NCBI RefSeq assembly: GCF_005048205.1
Contig: NZ_SUMF01000006.1
Location: forward strand, 62,001-126,000
Direction of reading: 5' to 3'
DNA length: 64,000 bases
From: Chitiniphilus eburneus
GTDB lineage: Bacteria; Pseudomonadota; Gammaproteobacteria; Burkholderiales; Chitinibacteraceae
The notes under the pieces were generated by a model, which searched no databases, was not told where the DNA came from, and saw nothing but the letters and a program-made list of their open reading frames with translations. Made by a program: the position numbers and the translations under genes. This document shows positions 24,758 to 33,888 of the stretch, in pieces (position 1 is the stretch's first letter; each line of letters opens with the position of its first letter).

Positions 24758-25524
24758 AGCCAATAGTGGCTGTCGGGCAAGGCGCGTGCACCAAAGATGG
24801 CCTGCCCCACCCGCACCACGGTGGCGCCCTCCTCGACCGCGATCTCGAAGTCGCCCGACATGCCCATCGACAGCTCGCCCAGCGCAACACTCGCCGGCAT
24901 GTCCTGGCGCAGACGGTCGCGCAGCGTACGCAGGCGGATGAAGCACTCGCGCACGCGCGCGGCATCGCCGGACAGCACGGCCAGCGTCATCAGCCCGCGC
25001 ACCCGCAGCGCGGAAAACGCCGGCAGCGCGTGCAGGAACGCCGGCACGTCATCCGGATGCAGGCCGTACTTGCTGGCCTCGGCCGAGGTATTCACCTGCA
25101 CGAACACGTCCAGCGAACGCCCCTCCGCCTGCAGGTGCCGATCCAGCGCCTCGGCCACGCGCAGGCTGTCCAGTGCCTGGAACTCACTGGCGAAGCAGGC
25201 CACCCGCCGCGCCTTGTTGGTCTGCAGGTGGCCAATCACGGACCAGCGCAGATCGGGCAGGTCGGCCAGTGTCTCCCATTTGCGCTGGGCTTCCTGCACC
25301 TTGTTCTCGCCGAGCATGCGACATCCGGCGGCGTGAGCCAGGCGGATGCGTGCCTCATCGACGGTCTTGCTGACCGGCAGCAGGCGCACTCCAGCCGGGT
25401 CGCGCCCCACGCGCCCGCAGGCATCGGCGATCCGGGTCTGGATGGCGGCCAGATTGCGGTGAAAGTCCTCCACGGTCCTGGCCTCGGGATAGGGCTGTTG
25501 CACGAGGGAAAGCGGATCGTCCAC
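24751..25524 (-). CDS. yggS: PLP homeostasis protein YggS/PLPBP
   Basis: A 257-residue protein of the alanine-racemase N-terminal fold that binds pyridoxal phosphate without known enzyme activity and keeps free PLP in balance. The PLP lysine is in LLPVSKTVD. The family phrases GENKVQEAQRKWE, VIGHLQTNKAR, VNTSAEASKYGL and SMGMSGDFEIAVEEGATVVR are all present. The start is GTG; no strong ribosome binding site is seen. The last codons (Leu-Gly-stop) are formed by the end of an inserted repeat element. It sits between the pyridoxal kinase fusion and a divergent MocR-type regulator, consistent with vitamin B6 control. Confidence 0.95.
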   Translation of the reverse strand: MDDPLSLVQQPYPEARTVEDFHRNLAAIQTRIADACGRVGRDPAGVRLLPVSKTVDEARIRLAHAAGCRMLGENKVQEAQRKWETLADLPDLRWSVIGHLQTNKARRVACFASEFQALDSLRVAEALDRHLQAEGRSLDVFVQVNTSAEASKYGLHPDDVPAFLHALPAFSALRVRGLMTLAVLSGDAARVRECFIRLRTLRDRLRQDMPASVALGELSMGMSGDFEIAVEEGATVVRVGQAIFGARALPDSHYWLG

Positions 25525-25616
25525 GATGGTTGCTCAGGCTGGTGAGGTGGGGTGCGCGTATCGGCGCAGCCATGTAAAATTGATCTGTTGCAAAGTATAT
25601 ATTGTCATAGGTCAAA
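25525..25616. promoter_or_regulatory. Divergent promoter region of yggS and the MocR regulator
   Basis: 92 bp between two divergent genes. The right half is A/T-rich (TTGATC 25580-25585, then TTGCAAAGTATATATTG) in an otherwise high-GC region, as expected for overlapping promoters and a regulator binding site. I cannot assign the exact -35/-10 pairs. MocR-type regulators usually bind such divergent regions and control both genes. Confidence 0.5.
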
Positions 25617-26912
25617 ATGAAAATAGCCGGCAAGACCGCAGCGGAAATCTTCGACAGCGTGCGCCTGCTGGCGCAGTCGGGCGGGCTGGCGCCGGGGCAG
25701 GCGCTGCCCCCGGTGCGCGAGCTGGCGGTGGCGCTGGATGTCAATCGCAATACGGTGGCCACGGCCTATCGACGGCTGGTGCATGCCGGCATCGCACTAT
25801 CGCAAGGACGGCTCGGCACGCTGATCCGGCCGCAGGAAAGCCCGGTCGAACAGGAAGGCAGCCTGCCGGGCTCACCCCTTGCCGACCTGGCCAGTGGCAA
25901 CCCGGCCACGGCCTGGCTGCCCGATCTGCCCGCCGCCCTGGCACGGCGGGCATACCGGCCGCGGCTGTATGGCGAAGCGCCGGTCAACCCGGGACTCGAA
26001 GCCTATGCGCGAGCGTGGCTCGGCGCGGATTGTGCCGACGATTGTTGCATCGACCTGACCCACGGCGCGGTGGATGCCATCGAGCGGCTGCTGGCGGCCC
26101 ATCTGGTGCCCGGCGACAAGGTGGCGGTGGAGCACCCCTGCTTTCTCAGCAGCATCAGCACGCTGCGCGTCGCCGGATTGCAGGCGGTGGGCGTACCGGT
26201 GGACGCCGAAGGCATGCGACCGGAGGCGCTGGAAGACGCCCTTGCCCAAGGCGTACAGGCGGTGATCGTGACGCCGCGCGCACACAATCCCACCGGATGT
26301 AGCCTCAGCACCCGGCGCGCACGTGCCTTGCGGCAATTGCTGGCGCGCCATCCCCACGTGCTGGTCATCGTGGACGACCATTTCGCGATGTTGTCCGAGG
26401 TGCCGTACCACACGGTGATCCCCGCGTCCGCCCAGCGCTGGGCGCTGATCCGCTCGCTGTCGAAGGCACTTGGGCCCGACCTGCGGCTGGCCTTCGTCGC
26501 CAGCGACGCGCAGACTTCGCGCCGGCTGCGACTGCGGCTGGCCTGCGGCACCCACTGGGTCAGCCACCTGTTGCAGGACATCGTCGAAGCCTGCCTTGTC
26601 GCGCCGGATTTCACCGCGCGCATTGCCCAGGCGCGACACGACTACACGCGCCGGCGCGAAGCACTGGCAACGGCACTGGCCAGGCAAGGAATCGCGCCCC
26701 TTCCCGGCGCGGACGGCCTCAACCTGTGGCTGCCCTTGCAGCGGGATGGTCAGCCGGTTGCCTATGCGCTGGCCCGGCTCGGCTGGCTGGTGCGCAACGG
26801 CGAGGCCTTTGGCGTGCAAACCCCGGCGCAGGGGCTGCGCATCACCACCGCCACGCTCGACGAGGATCAGGCGCAGCGCCTGGCGCTGGATCTGAAGCGC
26901 TGCCTGGGCTGA
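25617..26912 (+). CDS. MocR/PdxR-type regulator (GntR HTH plus aminotransferase fold)
   Basis: A 431-residue regulator. Residues about 5-75 form a GntR winged helix (LPPVRELAVALDVNRNTVAT), and the rest is a class I aminotransferase-like domain that binds PLP as a ligand. The PLP lysine is probably in the LIRSLSKALGPDLRLAF segment; AHNPTGCSLS and VDDHFAML are typical cofactor-binding phrases. MocR proteins sense PLP or amino acid-PLP adducts; PdxR members control vitamin B6 genes. The divergent position next to yggS and a pyridoxal kinase fits that role. The start is ATG with AGGTC upstream. Confidence 0.88.
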   Translation: MKIAGKTAAEIFDSVRLLAQSGGLAPGQALPPVRELAVALDVNRNTVATAYRRLVHAGIALSQGRLGTLIRPQESPVEQEGSLPGSPLADLASGNPATAWLPDLPAALARRAYRPRLYGEAPVNPGLEAYARAWLGADCADDCCIDLTHGAVDAIERLLAAHLVPGDKVAVEHPCFLSSISTLRVAGLQAVGVPVDAEGMRPEALEDALAQGVQAVIVTPRAHNPTGCSLSTRRARALRQLLARHPHVLVIVDDHFAMLSEVPYHTVIPASAQRWALIRSLSKALGPDLRLAFVASDAQTSRRLRLRLACGTHWVSHLLQDIVEACLVAPDFTARIAQARHDYTRRREALATALARQGIAPLPGADGLNLWLPLQRDGQPVAYALARLGWLVRNGEAFGVQTPAQGLRITTATLDEDQAQRLALDLKRCLG

Positions 26913-26925
26913 ACGCGCGGGCCGT

Positions 26926-28053
26926 TCAGCCAGCCGGCGCGCCCTTCGCCACCGGCGTCACCGCCTCGCCCGCCACCCATACCCCGCGCAGGCAGAGCGC
27001 ACGATCGAACTGCACCACATCCGCCACCGCATCCACCGCCAGCCGTCCGCGTTCGGACAGCCCCAGGTAGTCGGCCGGATTGCGCGACAGGCATGCCGAG
27101 GCACCCGCCAGCGTCAGCCCGATCCCGACCAGATTGCGCAGCGCCTGATCCATCGTCAGCGCGCTACCGGCCAGGCGGCCATCGGCCAGCCGCACCCCGC
27201 CCAGGCATTTGTGCACGGCGCGCGGACCATCGCCGTACTGGCCATCGGGCAGGCCTGCGAGCGATGTGGCATCGGTCACGCAATACAACCGTGGAATCGC
27301 CCGCAGCGCGGCCCGCATCGCGCCGGGATGGACATGGATCAGGTCCGGGATCAGTTCGCTGAATTCGGCGTGTGCCAAGGCCGCGCCAACCATGCCCGGC
27401 GCGCGATGATGCAAGGGGCTCATCGCGTTGAAGAGATGGGTGAAGCCCGCCGCCCCCTGCGCCAGCGCGGCGACGGCCGCTTCGTAGCTACCCTGCCCGT
27501 GGCCCAGTTGCACCCGGATACCGCGCTGCACCAGCTCGCCGATCAGTGTGTCGTGGCCCGGTATCTCCGGCGCCAGCGTGATCACCCGCACGGGCGCCAG
27601 CGCACGATAGCGATCCACCTCGGCCAGCGTGGCGGCGCGCGTTTCGTCGGGCAAGGCGCCCAGGCTGTGCGGGCTGACATAGGGGCCTTCCAGATGGATG
27701 CCCAGCACCTCGGCCGCGCCGACGGGGCGCTGGCGACAGACATTGCCCAGTTGCGGCAACAGCGCGCGAAGCAAGGCATCGTCGGCGCAGACAGTGGTCG
27801 CCAGCAAGGCAGTGGTGCCATGGCCGGCATGCTTGCGCGCCACCCGCGCCAGCGCCTCGGCGCCATCCATCACGTCGGCCCCGTCGCCGCCATGCACATG
27901 CAGGTCGATGAAGCCCGGCAACAGGTAGGGATCGTCGTTCCCCGCCGGGTCGGCGGGCGAGGCGTCGATGCCGACAATCCGCTCGCCATCGAACAGCAGG
28001 TGTCCATGCTGCCAGCCCCGTTCGGTCAGGATATTGCCGTACAAGCGGGTCAT
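26926..28053 (-). CDS. nagA: N-acetylglucosamine-6-phosphate deacetylase
   Basis: A 375-residue amidohydrolase that removes acetate from GlcNAc-6-phosphate, feeding chitin and cell-wall sugar into glycolysis. The metal-binding PGFIDLHVHGGDGADVMD lies near residue 50. HLEGPYVSPHSLGAL, QLGHGQGSYEAAV and FTHLFNAMSPLHHRAPGMVG are diagnostic, and the catalytic Asp is in CVTDATSLAG. The start is the ATG with GAGGA upstream; seven more codons are open. It converges on the MocR gene with a 13-bp gap and has no nagB or transporter beside it, so it may not be part of the usual nag operon. Confidence 0.95.
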   Translation of the reverse strand: MTRLYGNILTERGWQHGHLLFDGERIVGIDASPADPAGNDDPYLLPGFIDLHVHGGDGADVMDGAEALARVARKHAGHGTTALLATTVCADDALLRALLPQLGNVCRQRPVGAAEVLGIHLEGPYVSPHSLGALPDETRAATLAEVDRYRALAPVRVITLAPEIPGHDTLIGELVQRGIRVQLGHGQGSYEAAVAALAQGAAGFTHLFNAMSPLHHRAPGMVGAALAHAEFSELIPDLIHVHPGAMRAALRAIPRLYCVTDATSLAGLPDGQYGDGPRAVHKCLGGVRLADGRLAGSALTMDQALRNLVGIGLTLAGASACLSRNPADYLGLSERGRLAVDAVADVVQFDRALCLRGVWVAGEAVTPVAKGAPAG

Positions 28054-28214
28054 CACACAGTCCTCGGTCAACAAGATAGCGGGATTATCCCGCCATCATG
28101 CATCGGCGACGCAAACCCTGCCCCGAAACGCAACCCCAGCCAACGCAAGCGATTTCGGTTAAAACATGGGGATTACGATAATCTGTCACCCCGCCCTGTT
28201 TCCCGGATATCCCG

Positions 28215-29990
28215 ATGAGCCTGACCAGCCAGATCGCCGTCTTTCTGTGTGCCGCCGTGGTGATGGTGCCGCTCTTCAGGCGTGCCGGCCTGGGCGCCAT
28301 CCTGGGCTATCTGGCCGGTGGTGTGCTGATCGGGCCGTGGGGGCTGGGTCTGGTCGCCAATGTGGAAAACATCCTGCATTTTTCGGAACTGGGGGTGGTG
28401 CTGCTGCTGTTCGTGATCGGGCTGGAATTGCAGCCATCGCGGCTGTGGGTGCTGCGGCGCGCGGTGTTCGGACTGGGGGGCGCGCAAGTGGGCGTGACCG
28501 CGCTGGCAATCGGCGGCGCACTGATGCTGATGGGCACGCCGCTGGCGGCGGCCATCGTCGCCGGCCTGGGGCTGGCGTTGTCATCCACCGCCTTCGTATT
28601 GCAGATGCTGGCCGAAAAAAAGCAACTGACCACGCGCCACGGCCGCGACGCCTTCGCCATCCTGCTGTTCCAGGATCTGGCGGTGATCCCGATGCTGGCC
28701 TTTCTGCCGCTGCTGTCCGGCGGCGAATTGCCGGGCTGGGCAGGCGTGTTCAAAGCGGTCGGGGTAGTGATTGCCGTGGTGGTGGGCGGCCACTGGCTGT
28801 TGCGTCCGGCACTGCGGCTGGTGGCGCGCTTCGGCAGCCCGGAGGTGTTCGCCGCCGCCGCGCTGCTGCTGGTGTTGAGCACGGCAATGCTCATGGAAGA
28901 AGTGGGGTTGTCCATGTCGCTGGGCGCCTTTCTCGCCGGCGTGCTACTGGCCGACTCGGAATACCGCCACGAACTGGAAGCCACCATCGAACCGTTCAAG
29001 GGGCTGCTGCTGGGACTGTTCTTCATCGCGGTGGGCATGTCGGCCAACCTGGGCCTCGTCGGCAGCATTCCAGGCACGCTGGTGGCGTGGGTGCTGGGGC
29101 TGATGGCGATCAAGTTCGCCGTACTGTTCGGCCTGGGCCGGCTGACCGGCGCCACCGCCACCACGTCGCGCCACCTGGGCGTGGCGCTGGCGCAAGGCGG
29201 CGAATTCGCCTTCGTGCTGTTCAGCCTGGCCATCGTGCACGGCGTGATGGCGCGACCGCTGGCCGATACGCTGGTGCTGGTGGTCACGCTGTCGATGGCG
29301 GCCACACCGCTGGTGTCGCTGGTGCACGAACGCTGGATCGCCCCGTGGCTGGCGCCGCGCCGCACCCGCGAGTTCGATACCATCGAGCCGACCGAGGGCA
29401 GCCGGGTGATCATTGCGGGCTTTGGCCGCTTCGGCCAGATCGTCGGCCGTACATTGCGCATGCGCAGGATTCCGTTCACCGCGCTGGAAGTCAGTCCGGA
29501 CCAGGTGGACTTCGTGCGTCGCTTCGGTAACCAGGTGTTCTACGGCGACGCATCGCGGCTGGAGTTGCTGCGCGCTGCGCGTGCCGATCAGGCCGAGGTG
29601 CTGATCCTGGCCATCGACGATGTCGAAGCCTCGGTAAGAACCGCCGAAACGGTGCGCATGCATTTTCCCAAGCTGAAGATCTTTGCCCGCGCCCGTAACC
29701 GCGCGCATGCCTATCGCCTGATGGACCTGGGCGTGACCGCCATCGAGCGCGAAACCTACCATTCCAGCCTGGAAATGGCCAAGGGCGCATTGCAGGCGCT
29801 GGGCCTGACCAGCGCCGACGCCATCGCCACCGTTGCCGCCTTCCGTGATTACGACGAGCGCCTGCTGCTGCGCCAGCAGGCCGCGTATCACGACGAAAGC
29901 CAGTTGATCCAGACCTCGCAGGAAGCGATGCGCGAGCTGGAAAACCTGTTCGAATCGGACAGCACGCAAGCTGATCGGCCGCCGGCCTGA
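28215..29990 (+). CDS. Kef-type monovalent cation:proton antiporter (CPA2)
   Basis: A 591-residue inner-membrane protein. About 12 hydrophobic segments (1-390) form the CPA2 exchanger, including FAILLFQDLAVIPMLAFLPL with the family's QD motif. A cytoplasmic TrkA-N/RCK domain follows (about 395-510; VIIAGFGRFGQIVGRTLRMR, the GxGxxG nucleotide site). It probably exports K+ in exchange for H+ and is gated by nucleotide or glutathione adducts as in KefB/KefC. Two more K+-related genes follow downstream (DUF6394 and a K+ channel). The exact Kef subtype cannot be set from sequence alone. Confidence 0.92.
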   Translation: MSLTSQIAVFLCAAVVMVPLFRRAGLGAILGYLAGGVLIGPWGLGLVANVENILHFSELGVVLLLFVIGLELQPSRLWVLRRAVFGLGGAQVGVTALAIGGALMLMGTPLAAAIVAGLGLALSSTAFVLQMLAEKKQLTTRHGRDAFAILLFQDLAVIPMLAFLPLLSGGELPGWAGVFKAVGVVIAVVVGGHWLLRPALRLVARFGSPEVFAAAALLLVLSTAMLMEEVGLSMSLGAFLAGVLLADSEYRHELEATIEPFKGLLLGLFFIAVGMSANLGLVGSIPGTLVAWVLGLMAIKFAVLFGLGRLTGATATTSRHLGVALAQGGEFAFVLFSLAIVHGVMARPLADTLVLVVTLSMAATPLVSLVHERWIAPWLAPRRTREFDTIEPTEGSRVIIAGFGRFGQIVGRTLRMRRIPFTALEVSPDQVDFVRRFGNQVFYGDASRLELLRAARADQAEVLILAIDDVEASVRTAETVRMHFPKLKIFARARNRAHAYRLMDLGVTAIERETYHSSLEMAKGALQALGLTSADAIATVAAFRDYDERLLLRQQAAYHDESQLIQTSQEAMRELENLFESDSTQADRPPA

Positions 29991-30140
29991 GCATCGGCCG
30001 GCCTGCTCCGTCGCGGCCCGACGACAAGGGATATCCGCGGCCCCCGGCGCTGGCGGGCGGAATGGCCAGTGCCCGGGGTTGTTGGCAAGTGATCGCCGCC
30101 GACTACAATCAGGAGCGTTCTCCCGGCCGGCGCGCCCACC

Positions 30141-30524
30141 ATGAATCTCGAAAAAATCATCTTCGGCTTCTTCATCCTGCTGGCGTTCACCCTGAACTTC
30201 GGCTTTTTCCTCGGCGAGATCGACGTTCCCCACCAGCACGAGGTATTCGAACTATTCGCCGCCATCGTGGTGAACCTGATCGCCACCGTGCTCAAGTTCG
30301 GCGATCGTACCCAGCTCGGCGCCCTGCACCTGGCCACCAGCCTGGTGGCGGACCTGCAACTGATCGCCGCCGCCGGGGTATGGGGCTACAACCTGTACGT
30401 CAGCGGCGTCGGCACCACCCCGACGGTGATGTCCAGCATCGTGTCGCTGTCGGGCGGCGCGCTGGCGGCCAATGTGGTGTCGGTGGTGCTGCTGATCGGC
30501 GAAACGCTTTCGCCGCGTCGGTGA
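30141..30524 (+). CDS. DUF6394 membrane protein
   Basis: A 127-residue protein with about four membrane segments (IIFGFFILLAFTLNFGFFLG at the N-terminus, ANVVSVVLLIGE at the C-terminus) and a short conserved loop (DVPHQHEVFELF). It matches my recollection of the DUF6394 family, which commonly lies beside K+ channel and transporter genes in proteobacteria. It sits between a Kef-type antiporter and a K+ channel here, so it may be a partner or regulator of K+ flow; that is inference. ATG start, no strong ribosome binding site. Confidence 0.75.
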   Translation: MNLEKIIFGFFILLAFTLNFGFFLGEIDVPHQHEVFELFAAIVVNLIATVLKFGDRTQLGALHLATSLVADLQLIAAAGVWGYNLYVSGVGTTPTVMSSIVSLSGGALAANVVSVVLLIGETLSPRR

Positions 30525-30606
30525 GGTTTTGATTTATGGACTGGTCAAGTGCCTGTCGCAACAAGCCCCCGGCAAAGCCGGGTGCGAGAGGTCAGTGGTC
30601 TGCGAG

Positions 30607-31160
30607 TAACCGGCGCTTCTTGATCGAATCCACTCCCCCCGCCCTCGCCGCCGCGAGGGAGCCTCGCTTTGCTCGCTGTGGCATCGGCCCGCGTTGCGTA
30701 ACAGCGTCGGTGGGGGTTTGGTTTGAACGTCGGTTATGTGCCAACGGCAGCAAGCACTGGGCGGAATGGGGTGCGCGAGGTTTTTTGTCTGCCGGTAACC
30801 GGCGCTTCTTGATCGAACCCACTCCCCCCGCCCTCGCCGCCCCGGGTTCCCCGCGAAGTCGAAGACTTTGTGGGGTGGCTGAGAGGGAGCCTCGCTCTGC
30901 TCGCTGTGGCATCGGCCCGCGTTGCGTAACGGCGTCGGTGGGGGTTTGGTTTGAACGTCGGTTATGTGCCAACGGCAGCAAGCACTGGGCGGAATGGGGG
31001 GCGCGAGGCTTTTTGTCTGCCGGTAACCGGCGCTTCTTGATCGAACCCACTCCTCCCGCCCTCGCCGCCCCGGGGTCCCCGCGAAGTCGAAGACTTTGTG
31101 GGGTGGCTGAGAGGGAGCCTCGCTTTGCTCGCGGTGGTATCGGGCAGAGGCGATTCGGGG
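30607..31160. repeat. Tandem repeat array, three units of about 190-230 bp
   Basis: Three copies begin with TAACCGGCGCTTCTTGATCG at 30607, 30796 and 31024. The first spans 189 bp and lacks a short segment (around CGCGAAGTCGAAGACTTTG) that the second (228 bp) and third carry; the third is truncated. The array fills the 670-bp gap between the DUF6394 gene and the K+ channel gene. Long open frames cross it on both strands, but their translations merely repeat and look non-genic. Confidence 0.85.
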
Positions 31161-31194
31161 TGGGGTCGATCTCGATCGGCCTTCGTGGCACGCC

Positions 31195-32934
31195 ATGACC
31201 AGCGCGCCCCAGCAGCCCATGGGTGGGTCGATGCCCAATATCTTCTTCCTGGTGTTGCGGCGCATGCGCGCGCCGTTGATCACGCTGATCCTGATCTATT
31301 CGATGTCGGTCCTGGGTCTGGTGCTGATCCCGGGCGTGGATGAGCACGGCCAGCCTTATCGCATGGATTTTTTCCATGCGTTCTATTTCGTCAGCTACAC
31401 CGCGACCACCATCGGTTTCGGCGAGGTGCCACACGCCTTTACCTACCTGCAAAGAATGTGGGTGGTGGTATGTATCTACATGTCGGTGGTGGGCTGGGCC
31501 TACACCATCGGCAGTACGTTCGCCATCGTGCAGGACAAGAGCTTCCTGCAAGCGCTGCAATTGGCGCGGTTCAGCGGGCGGGTGCGGCGGCTGGCCGATC
31601 CATTCATCCTGGTCTGCGGCTACGGGCAGACGGCGCGGCTGCTGTGCAAGGCGCTCGACCGCCAGGGCTTGCGCTTCGTGGTGCTGGACCTGCGCGAAGA
31701 ACGCGTGCTGGATGTGATCTTCGCCGACTACCGGTTCGACGTGCCGGCCTATGCCGGCAATGCCGCCAACCCGCAGTTGCTGACCTATGCCGGGCTCACC
31801 CATCCGCGCTGCCAGGGCATTCTCGCCATCACCGGCGACGAGGAGGCCAATCTGGCCGTCGCCATCGCCGCCTATGTGTTGCGGCCGAAGTTGTTGTCGG
31901 TCTGCCGTTCCAAGACCCACGCGGTGGCCGAGAACATGGCGTCGTTCGGCGCCAACCGGGTGATCAACATGTTCGACGCGGTGGGCGCACAATTTCGCCG
32001 CGCGCTGCATGCGCCGCACACCAGCCGGTTGTGGGACACGCTATCGGAGTTCCCCGGCAACCCGCTGCCGCCGCTGATCAAGCCGCCACGCGGCCACTGG
32101 GTGATCGTGGGCTACGGCCGCTTCGGGCAGGCGGTGAAACAGGCCCTCGATTGCGAGGGCGCCACGGTATCGGTGATCGATCCCGAGCCGCAACCCAGCA
32201 TCGATCCGGCGCAGTTCACGCTGGCGCTGGGGGTGGACAATGCGTCGCTACGCGCGGCCGGCATCGCGCATGCGGTGGGGCTGGTCGCCTGCCACGATCA
32301 GGATGCGAGCAATCTGTCGGCCATCGCCACCGCGCGCGCCATCAAGCCCGACCTGTTCGTGGTGGCGCGGCAGAATATGGCCAACAACAGCCTGCTGTTC
32401 ACCGCATTCAAACCGGATCTGGCCGTGGTGCGCGCACGGGTGATGTCGCACGAATGCCTGCGGACCTTGAACACGCCCACGCTGGCGCGTTTTCTGGAAC
32501 TGATCCAGACCCGCAGCGAAATCTGGGCGGCGGCGCTGATGCGCGAACTGGAACAGCTTTGCCGGGGCGACGTGCCACAGACCTGGGTGGTGGAACTCAA
32601 TGCCGGCAACGAAGCGGCCATCTACGCACTGCTGGCCAACCCAACACCGCCGCTGGAAATGCGCCATCTCCAGACCAACCCGCACAATGTGGAGTTGCCG
32701 CTGCGTTGCCTGCCGCTGCTGTTTATGCACGGTGGCAGGGAGATTCTGCTGCCACCGCCGGAAAGCACCCTGTCCTTCGGCGACCGTATCCTTTTCGCCG
32801 GAACACGGGGTTCATACCACGCGCAGCAGGCTGCCTTGTCGCACCGGGCGACGATGGATTATGTCCGTACCGGCGTCGAGCAACCCGATAGCTGGCTGTT
32901 CCGCAAGATCGCGCAATGGCGCCGCGATCGTTGA
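31195..32934 (+). CDS. Potassium channel with two RCK (TrkA-N) domains
   Basis: A 579-residue membrane protein. Two membrane helices flank a pore loop with selectivity filter TATTIGFGEVPH (TIGFG), the two-TM K+ channel design. Two RCK units follow, each with a nucleotide site: LVCGYGQTARLLCKAL (near residue 140) and VIVGYGRFGQAVKQAL (near 305), and then a TrkA-C-like end. Two RCK domains in one chain are less common than the single-RCK form. It should be a ligand-gated K+ channel. The ATG used could be replaced by one 36 bp downstream (MPNIFFL). A repeat array lies directly upstream. Confidence 0.9.
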   Translation: MTSAPQQPMGGSMPNIFFLVLRRMRAPLITLILIYSMSVLGLVLIPGVDEHGQPYRMDFFHAFYFVSYTATTIGFGEVPHAFTYLQRMWVVVCIYMSVVGWAYTIGSTFAIVQDKSFLQALQLARFSGRVRRLADPFILVCGYGQTARLLCKALDRQGLRFVVLDLREERVLDVIFADYRFDVPAYAGNAANPQLLTYAGLTHPRCQGILAITGDEEANLAVAIAAYVLRPKLLSVCRSKTHAVAENMASFGANRVINMFDAVGAQFRRALHAPHTSRLWDTLSEFPGNPLPPLIKPPRGHWVIVGYGRFGQAVKQALDCEGATVSVIDPEPQPSIDPAQFTLALGVDNASLRAAGIAHAVGLVACHDQDASNLSAIATARAIKPDLFVVARQNMANNSLLFTAFKPDLAVVRARVMSHECLRTLNTPTLARFLELIQTRSEIWAAALMRELEQLCRGDVPQTWVVELNAGNEAAIYALLANPTPPLEMRHLQTNPHNVELPLRCLPLLFMHGGREILLPPPESTLSFGDRILFAGTRGSYHAQQAALSHRATMDYVRTGVEQPDSWLFRKIAQWRRDR

Positions 32935-33444
32935 GCCTCAGGCCGCGATCCGATGGTTTTTTACGACAAACCGCTGTCAACCCATGGTGGTCTTTTTCAC
33001 GGTCGCGCATTCGCTTCACCTGGCTCGCCGGGGATGCGACACCAGGTGACCCGCCCGATCAACCATGGATGGAGGGCCATACCCATGCATTATCACCGCC
33101 ACTTAGGGTTGACAGCAGGAAGCTTTAGCAAATATCTGAATATTAAGCGTTATTTTTAACATGCAAATTCGGACACACTTATCGCCTATCAATTCGTGTT
33201 TTCTCGCAAATTGATCCAGGTCATGCCTGGGGCATGCGGAAAGACGTCCAATTACCTTAATTTCTTCCTGCGATCCAAAGGCAAACGTCATGAGTCGCTG
33301 AGTCAGGCACCGATCCCGTGATGTAGTCCACGCGGCCGATTCCCGATCCCAGCGCGATAGCCCCACCGACCTTTCCACCGATCGCATGCGGAACCTGGCG
33401 CCGCCCCCGCGCGGCAATCCGACGGCATGATCGAGGAGGTCATC
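32935..33444. promoter_or_regulatory. Long intergenic region upstream of universal stress genes
   Basis: 510 bp without a supported gene. The middle (about 33130-33260) is A/T-rich and likely holds the promoter of the stress protein genes. TTGATCCAGGTCAT (33211-33224) resembles an FNR/ANR half-matched box, and CATGCCTGGGGCATG (33222-33236) is a perfect 6-bp palindrome. Universal stress proteins of this kind are often under oxygen control, but the box is weak. Confidence 0.35.
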
Positions 33445-33864
33445 ATGAGAACGGTGCTGATCCCGGTGGACGGCTCGCCCCAATCCACCATGGCGGTGGC
33501 AACCCTGCTGCGTTTCGCCGACTACGAACGAATCGGGCAAGTCTGCCTGCTCAACGTGCAACCCGAACTCCACCCCGGTTACCGCGCGTTGGATGCCGCC
33601 GAAATCGCAGCGCTGACACTGCAACAGGGCGAACGCGCGCTCATCGATGGTGTCCGCCTGCTGGAAGAGGCAGGCATACCCTTTCAGATCCGGATCGAGA
33701 CCGGTGCCGTCGCCCCCACCATTGCCCGGGTCGCCGAGGAAACCGGCGCCGAGCAGATTTTCATGGGCAGCCAGGGGCGCGGCGCCATTGCCGCCTTCGT
33801 GCTGGGTTCCGTCGCAATCAAAACGCTCAGCCTGACTTCGCTGCCCATCACCCTGGTGCGCTGA
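33445..33864 (+). CDS. Universal stress protein (UspA family) 1
   Basis: A 139-residue cytoplasmic UspA-fold protein. The N-terminal VLIPVDGSPQST and the C-terminal ATP-binding phrase GSQGRGAIAAFVLGSVAIKT (G-2x-G-9x-G-S/T) are both present, so it is of the ATP-binding class. I chose the ATG behind GAGGAGG; an open frame of six codons upstream is less likely. It is the first of two Usp genes followed by a P-type ATPase, all on one strand and probably induced together under stress. Confidence 0.92.
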   Translation: MRTVLIPVDGSPQSTMAVATLLRFADYERIGQVCLLNVQPELHPGYRALDAAEIAALTLQQGERALIDGVRLLEEAGIPFQIRIETGAVAPTIARVAEETGAEQIFMGSQGRGAIAAFVLGSVAIKTLSLTSLPITLVR

Positions 33865-33888
33865 AAGACGCCGTACAAGGAGCAAGCC

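Noticed and set aside
30592-32019. Minus-strand frame across the repeat array and the K+ channel
   Set aside because: The translation simply repeats with the DNA repeats (CHSEQSEAPS-type phrases) and then runs antisense to the channel gene.
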